Source of the DNA: Oxytricha trifallax
Lineage: Eukaryota > Ciliophora > Spirotrichea > Sporadotrichida > Oxytrichidae
Length of the DNA stretch: 64,000 nt
Direction of reading: 5' to 3'
NCBI GenBank assembly: GCA_000711775.1
Contig: ARYC01000707.1
Location: 1 to 64,000 of the forward strand
Part shown: piece after piece, positions 10,187 through 22,300 of the stretch
Numbering within the stretch: position 1 is the stretch's first letter
Layout: the number at the start of each line of letters is the position of its first letter
Program-made: the position numbers and the translations under genes
Notes under the pieces: generated by a model
What the model was told of the DNA's origin: nothing
The model's input: only the letters and a program-made list of their open reading frames with translations
Database searches by the model: none

Positions 10187-10295
10187 ATTTCTATTTCTTA
10201 TTTTGCAATTTGACCTAATTTTTCTACTAACCCCAATAAGTCCCAAACTATACCCTAAAAATGAAAGCACTTATAAACCTCACTAAGGGGTTTTG

Positions 10296-10785
10296 CGGAT
10301 ATGATTAGGAGCTAGCCGACGGGGTTCAATCTTTCAGTTCCTAAACTTTTCAAGTTGACTTGACGCTAAGGATTTCCCTGCACTAGATGAGCTTCCTGCA
10401 TGAGGTCAGTTTCCTACGTAATAGGGAGCAGGATAAAGGTGGTGCTCAGCGTTCAAAAGTGAGGCGAAGAGAACCATAGAAGCTAAGTTTAAAGATTTTT
10501 CTCCCACACCAGGTTAGAATACTGAAGCTACCCCTACGAAAGGATAGGGATTACATTCCCAGTCGCGGTGGGACCTGTAAGTTTTTACTCCATTTTCTGT
10601 CATTATATTTGAATTCTAAAGCTCTGTTATTCAGGTTATGCTGGCAACATCTGGATCCAGGAGGAGACTATGTGATAGCGAGATTGATTTTTCGGAGTTT
10701 TCTACTTCATGACTGCCAAGTCACTTAATTTGCCACTTCAACTCACTCAGATACGTTTACGTCACTACTAAGATTGATGGTTTGA
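10296..10785 (+). CDS. GC-rich gene piece with one intron, unknown product
   Basis: An island of about 45% GC directly after TBE copy A. A TGA-free frame runs from the transposon end, with GYDQELADGVQSFSSQTFQV and then IFLPHQVRILKLPLRKDRDY. It reaches a GT-AG intron at 10,577-10,634 (GTAAGTTTTT to TTATTCAG), after which the same phase gives CYAGNIWIQEETM and TGA near 10,671. A second phase, ending SQSRWDL before the intron and LCWQHLDPGGDYVIARLIF after it, is also joined in phase and runs to TGA at 10,785 but needs TGA read-through upstream. I cannot choose between them with certainty. Probably a macronucleus-destined segment; no family recognised. Confidence 0.4.
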
Positions 10786-11657
10786 TTTTAGTATAAACAG
10801 TGATAAGTTAAATTTTATTTGAGATTACTCATTTACTACTAATTGTAGTAATTATTTAATACTATCATTTAATTTATAAAATATTGTAGTAATTCTTATT
10901 AACTATCTATAAAATGTAGATCAGCAGCATTAGGATTATTCATATCCTCCTATTTGCACTGTATCTCTCTAAAAATCAGAAATAAAGCACAATAGCTAGC
11001 GATGATACAACTAATTATTCTCAGGTTAATTTACTATAATATATATGAATACTCTTGCATAATTATAAATGCTTTTGTAAAGATAAATTATAAAAAAAAA
11101 AGAATAGTGATGTCTAAAATCACTCAATACCCATTATTATTATTTAATACTTTACAAAAATTAATACTGGGGATTAAACTAACCAGATAATATAATCATA
11201 AGTGCTCTTTCTTCCCTTTATTGGAGATTGTTCAAGCAAGATAATAATACGGCGATGTATTTAAATTAACTTTATTTTTAATTAAAATATGATTAAATGT
11301 ATTTTTATTGAATTATTATAGTACTAATTATTTAAACAATAAGAAAAGAATACTATTGTATTATGACAAATGATTGTAATTAAAGCATTAACATTTTAAG
11401 ATTTAAATATAAAATTAATTAAATTTATTACTTAATTAAACTTAATCAGTCATTTTAAAAAATAAAGATATTGTCATAATCATTAATTGAAAAATTCATC
11501 GCATAAAATACCATCATTATTATATTGTAGGCAGAAATACAATGAACAACAACTTTCTATAAATATATAATATGATAAAATTTTAATGACTGTATAATAA
11601 TAACTACACTATAGTGAAGAATTGCAAATAAGAAGTATAGGCACCATCATTCAATAT
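10786..11657. other. AT-rich spacer, no gene seen
   Basis: AT-rich DNA between the gene piece and the next mobile element. A standard-code frame of about 60 codons at 11,002-11,190 is within chance expectation for this composition and is not called. Confidence 0.5.
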
Positions 11658-11680
11658 TAAATAATGGGTAATGACGTTTA

Positions 11681-11790
11681 CAGCGCCCAGCTGACGCCCA
11701 CTGCTTCTGGTGACGTCCACAGCGCCCTGGTGACGTCCACAGCGCTCAGGTGACGTACAGAGCGCCCAGGTGACGTCCACAGCGTCCAAA
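11681..11790. repeat. GC-rich subterminal 20-bp repeats, left end of P7
   Basis: Five to six units of CAGCGCCCAGGTGACGTCCA with point differences, in about 110 bp. The short minus-strand frame translating as repeated RCGRHQGAVDVT units is a repeat shadow. They may be transposase binding sites. Confidence 0.8.
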
Positions 11791-13410
11791 ATTTTTACTT
11801 TACAATAATTCTTTTTTCAACAATTTTACCTCACTCTATAATCATTTATAGATTAAAAATTGTGCAATCTCAGCACTACATAACAATCCTGTTTACATAG
11901 ATTTGTTTTCATAATTTTTTAATTTATCTACCTCTACATAAATATTATATTTTACTAAGTATATCTTGATTAATATTCAAGAACAGTTTTCCATGAATTT
12001 CCTGGAAAAATTTTCATTAAATCTTTTTATACAATTATAAATTTTTTAAACTTTTTTTTATTAATTTATTTAAAGATATCATTTATAATCAAAATTATTT
12101 TAATATTTAAGGATCCTTATAAAATATATAAAATTTAAGTAAACTTAGAGATTATTTTAAATATTGATTTCAAAACGTAAAAGCAACTAAAGGATTATTA
12201 ATCAAATAAATATTTTTTAATTTTATTTTTATATTTATATAAGTTTTTTATGAAAAAAATAAATGATAAACTCATTTAACTAAAACTATTTTCCAATTAT
12301 AAGATATATAGAAAAAAATTAAAAAAATTAAAAGTATTTTTATAATTCATTTATTTTAAAAGTAGGGTTAGGACTAAGATTTACATAAGAAACTAAATAA
12401 TTAAAAACAAATTAAATTCAATAAAATTAAAAGTAGAGCACTATATAATTTACAACTTATTTAAAACTGGAAGCACTAAAATTTTAGAGAAACAATTCCT
12501 AGTGAAATTTTGATCTTGCCTTATTATTATTATTTACTCTTATTAAGTACTTTTATATATTTATTGGGAATTTGATGATAGTAAAGCATTTATTAAATAT
12601 TTAAATGTATATACTGCTAGAAAACTAATAGTACATGATTGATTTAAAAAACTAAAACGAAAGTTTGGTGGAGTTAAAATTTTTGGAACTCTAAATATTC
12701 TTAATTTGTTAATTTGTTCTAATCTAATTAGTCATTCATTTGTAAGATAATAAATAAATATTCCCTAAGTTTGTGAGAAAAAAAAATCTAAAAATATAAA
12801 TAATTTAATAAAAGTAAGAAATTTTAATAATATATATCAAATTCGAAAGATCAAAAGATTAACCATTTTTACAAAAAAAATAAAGGATTTTAAATTATTA
12901 TAATTATGTTTGCTATTAAAAATTTGAGTTTTAATTTTTTGTATTAATTAAGATTTTCATTTTGTCTACCATTTTTAGTAAAAAATATTAAAAGTAATCA
13001 GACAGAAGAAAATTCTAAACATAAAAATTAGAAAAATATAATATTTATTTTATTAATTAGAATGAAATATATTTATGTTAGCTATTAGAATATTTTTAAA
13101 ATAGTACGTTTGATTTTGATTAATTAAGTCAAGACATAATTGACATGATTGAAAATTTTAAAATTCTTACATATTAATTTGTAAAGATTTTGGGGTAAAT
13201 AGATTGATTTAATTAATCTGAAAAGTAATACTTAATAATGAATATTAGGAAAAAAATCAAGTTTATGCATGCAAAGTATAAAAATTATGAAAACAAATAT
13301 ATACAAATTAAAGTATTATTTAGTGTTTAGATTACACATTAATAAAGCTATAAATGCATAGATAGTGAGGTCAAGTAGTTTAAAAAATAATTATTATAAA
13401 ATAAAAACCT

Positions 13411-13520
13411 GGCCGCTCTCGACATCACCGGGCGTTCTCAATGTCACCTGGGCGCTCTGGACGTCACCAGACTTTGTGGAGCGTCAGCTGGGCGCTCTCG
13501 TCTTCATCAGGGCGTTGTTA
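13411..13520. repeat. GC-rich subterminal 20-bp repeats, right end of P7
   Basis: Five to six units of GGGCGCTCTGGACGTCACCT, the reverse complement of the left array, more diverged (CATCACC, AATGTCACC, CTTCATCAG variants). Confidence 0.8.
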
Positions 13521-13912
13521 CGTCAATACCCTAAATAATTTAAAAATAATAAAAATCAGAATAATAACAAACCTAACAAAAAAATGTATAAAAATTACAA
13601 TTAAAAAGTAAAATTTGTTTTTAAAAGTGGTCAATATCGAGGCGATAAATATATATATATTATATATATATATAATAAATATATATATATATGAGAATAA
13701 ATAGATCAAAGGTAAGTGTAAAACTGAAATATAATTACTAAGTTTCGATGCTCATTTAGAATCAAAGTCACTAATAATGTAAAATGTACCAATTTAAATT
13801 ATTTTAATTTTATTAATATTAAATATATGAATAGGAAGAAATAATAAAGATATAAATGACTGAGAAAATTAATCTTAAATTATATTAATAACAAGACTTT
13901 ATAAACCAGTTT

Positions 13913-14497
13913 ATGCAATTCAATTTGTATCAATCAGCCTTGGTATTAATTGGCACATTTATTTTTTATTGGATATTCTTACTCAAACTTGATTCTTTGG
14001 CCTGTACCATGATCTCTTTAGTTGCTAATTCATCAGTTAGCATATATAATGAGTATTTAATATATAATCTAATGGTTAAATTCACTGCGAATGTCTATGA
14101 AAAGATACAACGAATAAGAGAAATTAAATTTGAGGTTAAAAAAACCTTCATATTCTATTACACAAATTAAGCTTATAACTTTACTCTATGTTTAACTTCT
14201 CAAAGTTTTGACCGTACAGGTTAAATGTGCTAAAATAATTTGGAAAACTACTCCTTTTATAATAATTATTTTCCTGTATTTACTAAGCAGCAGTGTATCT
14301 TCCAAGACTTTGTTGTATAACATGCACTCAATCATTTAATGAAAACAGTAAATTCAGGAATTATGACTTGTTCAGAACCTATAAAAGATTGTATTTCTAA
14401 GCTTTGTATTATTCGGTTGTTGACAACGCTTACAACTGTTTTTATGAAGAGTTTTTATGCGATATCGCTTTAATTAAACTATTCTAGACTACCTTGA
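13913..14497 (+). CDS. uncertain 194-codon frame
   Basis: ATG start, MQFNLYQSALVLIGTFIF, one or two membrane-like segments in the first 45 residues, several in-frame TAA codons read as Gln, ending at TGA after YSRLP. The local sequence is slightly more complex than the surroundings. A run of this length without TGA is expected by chance many times in this window, so it is a candidate only. No family recognised. Confidence 0.2.
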
Positions 14498-15262
14498 ATG
14501 ATAAAGCGAACCTTTATGAAATTTCAAAAGCAAGAATGTCTTGTATTCCATTATTATTGAACTTTGATATATTTCAATGAGTATATAATTAGTTTAATAC
14601 ACTAATGTTCTGCATTTGAAATGTCAGCACTACTTTATGAAGCAATTACCGTCTTTAAGATATTTTCTTTTGAGAAACTCGTTTATACTTTCCCGCACTA
14701 TATATCTTTGTTCTTTCATTGCTAGAATCAATATAAGTATTCACACTGAATGTATTTACATTTATACAATCCAATAAATGTAAGAATTTACGATGAATAA
14801 CTTCTATATATCCATTCCATTATATCTGAAATATGGAAATAGTAATATTCTTGTTGGATTCCTTGAATACAATAGTGAATATATTAACTTAATAAGTTAT
14901 ATATAATATCTATTCTTCAAAGAATCTTGAATAATGTAAAATCTTTCTTTAGACTGAATATATTATGCATTGTTTTTTACAATAATTGCCAAGCTTTTAA
15001 GTAAAATAATTAGAAATTGTATTTGATTAAATTGTTTCATAGTTAAATACTATAGGTATTAAAATATGGATACAACATCACGTTCAAGATGTAAAGATTA
15101 AATTATTTTAAAGCTATAATTCCTTTGATTTATAATATAAAATCATTCATAAAAACTGAGTAAGATATATAAGGACCAATCAAATAAGATACAATAAGCT
15201 GAAAATCTAGCTTTATAGAGAATGGTAAAATGACAAATAAAATACGATAAGAATAAGAATTA
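14498..15262. other. AT-rich spacer, no gene seen
   Basis: AT-rich sequence leading into palindrome P2, with no repeated structure or convincing frame. Confidence 0.5.
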
Positions 15263-16058
15263 GTAGATTTCATTATAATTTTAATTTTAATCACAAACTT
15301 AAATTTAATAAAATTAATATAGTTAATTAATTTCTTAATACTTAATCAAATATCATTTCTTGTTAAATCTTCATTCTCTATCATTGTGATCATCACAAGA
15401 CTTGCTTCTTAATTTAAAATTTACTTAAATTATCATCATAACCTTAACTCTGAACTTCTTATGTGTCAACATTTCGACAAAAATTGTAAACATTTCGACA
15501 TTTAATTTCATTAGTATATTTGTGATTTTTTGTGATTATTTTAGAAACCTAAGCTTTTTCTGTGAATAATCACAAATTTTAGATTATGGAATTCCAAAAA
15601 TCACAATGAGATTTCTATATGTGAAGTTTGAAAAACTTTATATTTCACATCATAATTATATTAAAAATCTTAATTCTCAATTTTATATTTCAAACTTCAC
15701 ATATAGAAATCTCATTGTGATTTTTGGAATTCCATAATCTAAAATTTGTGATTATTCACAGAAAAAGCTTAGGTTTCTAAAATAATCACAAAAAATCACA
15801 AATATACTAATGAAATAAAATGTCGAAATGTTTACAATTTTTGTCGAAATGTTGACACATAAGAAGTTCAGAGTTAAGGTTATGATGATAATTTAAGTAA
15901 ATTTTAAATTAAGAAGCAAGTCTTGTGATGATCACAATGATAGAGAATGAAGATTTAACAAGAAATGATATTTGATTAAGTATTAAGAAATTAATTAACT
16001 ATATTAATTTTATTAAATTTAAGTTTGTGATTAAAATTAAAATTATAATGAAATCTAC
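15263..16058. mobile_element. 796-bp TA-flanked palindrome (P2)
   Basis: Arms 15,263-15,633 and 15,688-16,058 pair symmetrically around a 54-bp loop. Ends are GTAGATTTCATTATAA and its complement, flanked by TA. The arms contain a pair of ATTTCGACA words and TTTGTGATTATT. No ORF. By structure it belongs with P1, P3 and P4, although the end sequence differs. Confidence 0.85.
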
Positions 16059-16379
16059 TAAATGATAAAGAAGAAAAACAGACTAACAAAGAGTGATTCA
16101 AATGGAAAGTAACAACTTACTGAATACATTTTAAAATAGGGTAGATAAAAGCTCTAAAAAAATATGCAAGAAATAGGTAGAAGGGAGAAGGTAAAATAAT
16201 TTAAAATGCAAGGATATTATAAACAAACACATTATTATTGTATATTTATCACCATAATTTTTAATCTATGATATGAAGTGTCACTTTTTAACAAGTAATT
16301 CTTTGACTGAATGTCAAATTAATCTTGGAATATAATTGCTCTTATATGGGATGATGTGCATAATATATTATATTTTATT

Positions 16380-16740
16380 TGGCTTAATAATCTTTATAAC
16401 TACTCTACTCGTTCATTCATGTGAGGTCTGAAGTGCACATTGTAAGTCTTAGAATAGTATGTGTTGTAGGGGTTGTAAACATTCTCTTTAAGTGTTCCAT
16501 AAAATAGTTTTCTTTCTGTATCGTATTTGCGCTGAGTGAGAAGAGAAGTCTGAACCATGCATTCCAGGCATTCTTCTTACTATGCTCAATTCTTCGTCTC
16601 TTGTAGTATAGTTTGTAGTACCATATTATCGTTGTCATTGAGTCCTACTTGAGTGACCATAGCTTGGAATGATTTTAGGTCTGGTTTTTAGCACTCAAAT
16701 TAAGTATTGTTAGCACACTCACAATATTGCATAATTAGGT
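16380..16740 (-). CDS. GC-richer island, probable coding, frame unsettled
   Basis: Minus-strand readings are open in more than one frame. The most protein-like gives RKYDTERKLFYGTLKENVYN, then PYNTYYSKTYNVHFRPHMNE, but meets one TGA upstream near 16,590. A standard-code frame of 73 codons (16,417-16,638, starting MTTIIWYYKLYYKRRRI) overlaps it. No family recognised. It may be a fragment of a macronucleus-destined gene. Confidence 0.3.
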
Positions 16741-16766
16741 TATCTATTCTTGACATTATCTTTTGA

Positions 16767-18761
16767 ATTCAAGTATTTCATTATTTCAAATAAAGCAAAA
16801 GGCGAATATTCACCTGGGGAGGGCAATGGCATCACGATATTCTTCATAAAATTATCTACAGAGATGGAACCACCTAGTCAAATAAATGCCACAGAGGCCG
16901 AGATAATCGAAGAACAATTTTTGGACGACTACCCTATGGCATTGATCGAGGACTTTCTGCACATTTCCTAAATGTATTTATGATGCTGATGATTTAAGCT
17001 AATGTATTTCGTACAAATCTCTATAGGCTGCTGCGTTTTTTCTATATGGCCAGTGAGCTTTCCCTCTCTATGCATTCACATGCCCTAGGGGATTCCCATG
17101 CTGTCTCTTAATAAGAGATTATGGCTTTGATTTCTGTAATGGCAGATGTCAAACTATGGATTCCCGTGGCCCCTATATTGCATTGTGCCACGCCGGCTTC
17201 ATAGCTTTTAAACAGCTCTAAATCATTCGTGGGCCATCTTTTAACATGTAATGTACCAGTTAGAAAAATTTGTAAAATCGGCCAATTATAAGAAATTTAA
17301 ATATTCACATTATTTAGAACCGAGATATATAATAATTTTTTAACAATGTTATAATTAATAACTTTAACATAAAGAAATTTATAGTCATGCTCTATGAAAG
17401 TTTTAGCTTCTTGAGCTCTTACTTCACAAATTTTATTGTCATTCTCATAGTTCTTTATTCTTAAACTATTCTCTGTAAATTTTCATTGTTGCCATTCATA
17501 GATTCTATATTTTATGCACAGTTGATAAGTTTGAAATCTTTTTTATTTTTATTTTATTTTATTTGGCGAGCTACCGTGAAAAAACAGAACGTGGTAGCTC
17601 GCCATAAATTTAATTTTAATATTGTTAATTTGACTTTATTGTAGTATTTCATTGTTAGTGGATTGATTTTGTTTAATTTAGTAATTAACTTTATTATTAT
17701 CAGTGAATTTTCATTCTCATTAATAGAACGATTATTGCTTATATTATTAGTGATGTTTGTAAAAGATAATCAGAATTTATGTAACAAGGCATAATTTTAG
17801 AACTTAGATTTTTCAAAATGGACTTCTAAAAATATAATTTATTTTGTAGTTTCAAAATACTTTATATTCAACCAATTAAAATAAATGTTTTTAAAGTTAT
17901 ATAAACTTTATTGGTTCAAGTTTAATAAAATTAATTAATTATTAGTGATAATAAAAATAGAAGTCCATTTTGAAAAATCTAAGTTCTAAAATTATGCCTT
18001 GTTACATAAATTCTGATTATCTTTTACAAACATCACTAATAATATAAGCAATAATCGTTCTATTAATGAGAATGAAAATTCACTGATAATAATAAAATTA
18101 ATTACTAAATTAAACAAAATCAATCCACTAACAATGAAATACTACAATAAAGTCAAATTAATAATATTAAAATTAAATTTATGGCGAGCTACCACGTTCT
18201 GTTTTTTCACGGTAGCTCGCCAAATAAAATAAAATAAAAATAAAAAAGATTTCAAACTTATCAACTGTGCATAAAATATAGAATCTATGAATGGCAACAA
18301 TGAAAATTTACAGAGAATAGTTTAAGAATAAAGAACTATGAGAATGACAATAAAATTTGTGAAGTAAGAGCTCAAGAAGCTAAAACTTTCATAGAGCATG
18401 ACTATAAATTTCTTTATGTTAAAGTTATTAATTATAACATTGTTAAAAAATTATTATATATCTCGGTTCTAAATAATGTGAATATTTAAATTTCTTATAA
18501 TTGGCCGATTTTACAAATTTTTCTAAGTGTAAGAAAGAGCATCAGATTGTGAGTAACCCTTATTTTGACCACCATCCAAGAAAACAGCAATTCAAAAGCC
18601 TCTCTATCATTACTGCTTATTCATTCATTGCGTTTATAGTAGCAGTCTCAGCTATGATGTAGATGCCATTGCAAAAAAGACTATTTGAAATACGCAAACG
18701 TAAATCTTCCACAGCCCAAAGTGTAACAAGTATTGCCATTATTGCTAGAAGTCTCACTTGA
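16767..18761 (+). CDS. membrane-protein-like frame interrupted by palindrome P3
   Basis: A plus-strand frame free of TGA for about 165 codons (16,767-17,262) resumes at 18,526-18,761 for another 78 codons. The two join in phase when P3 and one TA are removed. Residues include WHHDILHKIIYRDGTT, GRLPYGIDRGLSAHFLNVF, then after the junction NPYFDHHPRKQQF and the hydrophobic SLSIITAYSFIAFIVAVSAM. It ends IARSLT and TGA. The other two plus frames carry several TGAs over the same 500 bp. Base composition (about 42% GC) is unlike the surroundings. The minus strand over the same area also reads well but with one TGA at the junction, so strand is likely rather than certain. No family recognised. Confidence 0.45.
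17263..18523. mobile_element. 1,261-bp TA-flanked giant palindrome (P3)
   Basis: Arms 17,263-17,828 and 17,958-18,523 (566 bp) pair around a 129-bp loop. Ends are GAAAAATTTGTAAAATCGG and its complement, flanked by TA (17,261-17,262 and 18,524-18,525). Each arm contains a nested hairpin, GGCGAGCTACC to GGTAGCTCGCC (left 17,563-17,602). No ORF. It splits the coding-like frame described in the entry for 16,767-18,761. Confidence 0.9.
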
Positions 18762-18875
18762 TTGTTGGACCATTTGGCGCTCTATGGTAGCATTGCGAAG
18801 TTGACTAATTATGATAAATAAAAAGAAAAATAGAAGATTATAGAAATTTGATTTGTATTAAAATTAATGCTTTTA

Positions 18876-19100
18876 ATGGCGACGCTGGTGGAGCAGTTTC
18901 AATTACTATAAATGTAAGTTACAAAAAATTTACCTAAAGTTTTTATTTTTAAAGGTCTTACCTGGTAAGAGCAGTGACTGACTTTAGCTTAGACTTCGCA
19001 AAGAAACAGAAAGGAACAGGAATGGCGTGATGAAAATTAGTAATGGTGATATGTATAGTGATGAATATAAGAATGGCAAAGCTGTTTCAGTTGTTCTTCT
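18876..19100 (+). CDS. paralogous gene start, copy 1 (first exon, intron, second exon)
   Basis: Exon 1 begins MATLVEQFQLLQ (ATG at 18,876) and ends at 18,913. Intron 18,914-18,954 (41 nt) is GTAAGTTACAAAAAATTTAC ... TTTTTAAAG. Exon 2 continues in phase SYLVRAVTDFSLDFAKKQKG and meets TGA TGA near 19,026. In another phase the downstream part reads NGDMYSDEYKNGKA, similar to a MORN repeat. Copies at 36.3, 48.1 and 61.1 kb share exon 1 and intron. Either a short gene, a decayed paralog or a segment whose continuation lies elsewhere. Confidence 0.45.
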
Positions 19101-19189
19101 TCCATTTTGTTTAAAAAGTATTCATTTTAATATTAATCAAATAGTTATAGTCTTCGATTTTTCTTTTTATTTATCATAAATGTAATGGT

Positions 19190-19385
19190 GTTACAGTTAA
19201 AGGCAGTGAAGTCTATGTTCACAATATTCTCTTGCCATACACTACTGCCTGTTGAAGGACACTTTTACTAGTCATGGTTGAGTGGCAGCCACACTGAGAT
19301 GACCCGGGATGGATGTGTACTTCTTATCACCTTGCATTTGTATGCTTAGGTAGTGAGGTCGCCATATATAGCTGTTTGTAATGTA
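19190..19385. other. GC-rich island, possible coding segment
   Basis: About 45% GC with DDPGWMCTSYHLAFVCLGSE readable on the plus strand and SSQCGCHSTMTSKSVLQQ on the minus strand, each limited by TGA codons. It lies just after paralog copy 1 and could belong to the same locus. Confidence 0.25.
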
Positions 19386-22300
19386 ATTTAACTAGGGAAA
19401 AAAACTTAAACATTAATGATTAAAATTGGTAATTTTTTAATTTTAGATTAAGACCGTATTTAGAAGTTTATTTATTTATATTTATTACAATTGTTAATTT
19501 CTTAAAAGCTACCAATAGTTTTCTAATAATAAATAAAAATAAAATCACCCAATCGCTCACAAAATATACATATATAAAAAAATAAAAACTATTACATTCC
19601 TGGCAAAAAAATCAGTTAAAATAATGCTTTATAATTGTAAATCTAGTTATATCTATATACACAAGATTTTAATGCTTAGCTTAATATTAAATTAACAACT
19701 ACTTTCAAGGTTTCAACGATAATTTTATTCAAAAATATACCTTTTAACTTATGTATTTTTAAAGTTTACCTCGATATATGGCATTATATTACTTCATAGC
19801 TATACTTTTATAAAATTTGAAATCCTACATATCCAAGCAAATTTTCATTTAACAAGAAAAATAAATATTAATTTCAAAGCTACCAATAATTCTTATTTTA
19901 GACTTCATTAGACAGGAAGGAAATATAATTAATTACCCATCAATATAAACAACAAGTCAATTACTATTTGCTAATATAAATTATAAACATTTATTCACTC
20001 TATAACTGTCATAACTATATTACAAGCAATACAACTATAAAAATAATAACTTATAAGTCCATTTTTGCATTAATTTCTAACAGTAACTTCGTTTAAAATC
20101 TCTATGTAACATTTGTAATATATTATTATTCTGGCTTAATCCCCATAATTAATTACGTAAAGCTTTAAATATATATATTATTATTTAATTTTAAATGATA
20201 ACTTAAAACTATATCCACAAATAAAGTAAAATAAAAGTTAAAAGCTCTGCCTAAATTAAGAAGCAGTATACCTACTCCACGATGAAAAGAATGCAAGCAA
20301 AATTCTGATGAAAATTACTCGCACTTAAAAGGGAATAAGAGCAGGGAATTTATGAGGCAAAGACTACTCAATCTTGCAGTCCTTTCAGTCAGTTCGTGTG
20401 TATCACCATCAAAAGTAGTGATTTTGTTTTATACTCTAATTACGATAATATAAGCTGTTTCACAAGTTCTAACACACTTATATACATTATTTAATTAAAA
20501 ATTAGTCAAGTGGGTTTAAAAATTGAAACATAAATCCTATCAGAATTAATATGAAGTCTAAATAAGTATATTAATTGTTAGTAAAATAAAAAACAATATC
20601 TGTGAAGGATCAAAACTATATAACAGCCTATAGCATAGGATGTTTATGTTGTTGCAAATACAGATATTAATGTTGTATCAATAGCTTTCCATTTTAAGTT
20701 ACCTCCCAAATCAATATCTCTGTTATTTATATCCAGGATACCATTTAATCTGAGGAATTTCATTTTTATTTTTGATTAATTGATTAATTTTATTTTAAAT
20801 AGAGTATAATATACTCAATAAATAAGCACTGGTAAATTAGGAATTGTTAATTATCAGCAGCTGTTCTATATCAATATCAATCTATGAAATGGAAAACTGT
20901 TGCTCATTTATAATATTTAAATAACCAATTACCCTGTATTGATAGAATTAAATGTTATTTTAATTTAAAGCTTGGTATCAAATCAATTAAATTGATTGAT
21001 TAAATCATAATAATCAAATGATAACCAATTAAAGTAATAGAAACTATTAATTAGTTATCAATAAATATAAAATGGTATATATAAAATTAATGGTTTATTG
21101 CCAAAAGACTCACTTGCTTAGTTAATGCTATGAATTTATTTAACTTTACTATGTTTAATTTTTAATGATTATCATCATCGACACTTCTGGCATTCATTAA
21201 ATGGCCTTAATTCAATGTTTGTCATTAACTTTTGATTTTGCTAGGATTGCAATATTGCTAATTAATCAAAATCTCATTTTAAAACAAAAATGTTATTTTT
21301 AATTTTTAAGTTTTTCATGAAATTTCAAGAATTTTATAAATAAATTACTACCTAAATTTAATAGAATGCTTTAAATGAGATTAATCTCTTTAAATTAATC
21401 TTATCTTTTGACATCCTATTCTTGAAAAGAATTGTTGCTATATTATCCATTTATATATGGATATTTATAGTTTTTTATAATAATACTGAATATAACATTG
21501 AATATAAAGTTATATATAAAGTTAAGTATAGTTTATGTTGATAAAATGTTCAAACTCATATCAATACAATTGCAAATGTTGTGTATAATGTAGTTTATCT
21601 CCCTTGTTATTTAAAATCTAATAATAATTATTCAAACTAAATCACTATCTAGTTCATTGTGGACTTCTGTAAAATCCCTTATTTATATTCTTCAATTAGT
21701 CTCAAAATTCAAGACAATCTTCAGATTTTTTACGCTCGAAATAATCATAGATAAAATCGTATTTGTTATAGCTTTAAAATGTATGAAATTATAAATTGAC
21801 CTTCTTATTATATTTCTTGTTTCTTTGAGAAGGCTCTTGTTTCATTGCTCATAATTATTTTTAATTTATATTTTACTAATATATTCAAAAGAGCAGTTTT
21901 CTATGAATTAGTACTGCTATCAATTAATCGCATATAAAATCAATCAATTATTGATCATATCGTTTAACATTATCAATTTTCACTAAGCAGAACTTAAAAT
22001 GATTGAATCCTGTATCATACAGTAGTTATTATTAATTCATAATTTTCTGATTCAATGATAAGTTGGACTTTTCTTACCTTTTGTAGTAAATTAGAATATC
22101 GTTTCATTTATTCTATGCGGTCAGTTTTAACTCAGATCACTTAAGAAATAATCTTAGCTTGAATAAAAACTTCCTGTGCGTTAGCAAGATTAAGTTATTC
22201 TTTTGATTAAATAATGATCTATGCTAAAGAGTCCCATCTATATCCTAATCTATAATCTCTGCATTAATATATTTATTTACTAATAGATTATACTATTTTA

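Larger units (their letters stand above)
5243..10295. mobile_element. TBE-type DNA transposon, copy A
   Basis: A telomere-bearing element of the Oxytricha type, that is a Tc1/mariner-like DNA transposon. The left end is CAAAACCCCAAAACCCC and the right end is AAGGGGTTTTG. Inside are the three TBE genes in standard order: zinc-finger/kinase (minus), third gene (plus), transposase (minus). Length is 5,053 bp, or about 3.7 kb without the 1,340-bp palindrome at 7,133-8,472. The left end is abnormal: copies B and C carry a matching inverted repeat well beyond the C4A4 motif, but here the C4A4 motif abuts kinase-coding DNA directly, so the inner left repeat and the kinase C-terminus have been lost. 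The 3 bp on each side (TAT, CGG) do not match as a target duplication, which agrees with a rearranged end. Confidence 0.85.
11666..13531. mobile_element. 1.87-kb inverted-repeat element with 8-bp duplication (P7)
   Basis: The left end reads GGGTAATGACG; the right end is the complement of GGGTATTGACG. It is flanked by a perfect 8-bp direct repeat, TAAATAAT (11,658-11,665 and 13,532-13,539). Each end continues into a GC-rich array of about 20-bp units, oriented as inverted copies of each other. The 1.6-kb interior is AT-rich with no supported transposase, so it looks non-autonomous. An 8-bp duplication is typical of hAT-type elements, but the terminal bases are not the usual hAT ones, so the superfamily is open. 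The element at 26,650-27,200 has similar ends. Confidence 0.8.

Noticed and set aside
11604-11789. 61-codon minus-strand frame with repeated RCGRHQGAVDVT units
   Set aside because: It is the GC-rich subterminal repeat of the P7 element read as protein.
13518-13709. 63-codon minus-strand Ile/Tyr-rich frame
   Set aside because: Low-complexity (TA)n-rich DNA straddling the end of a mobile element.
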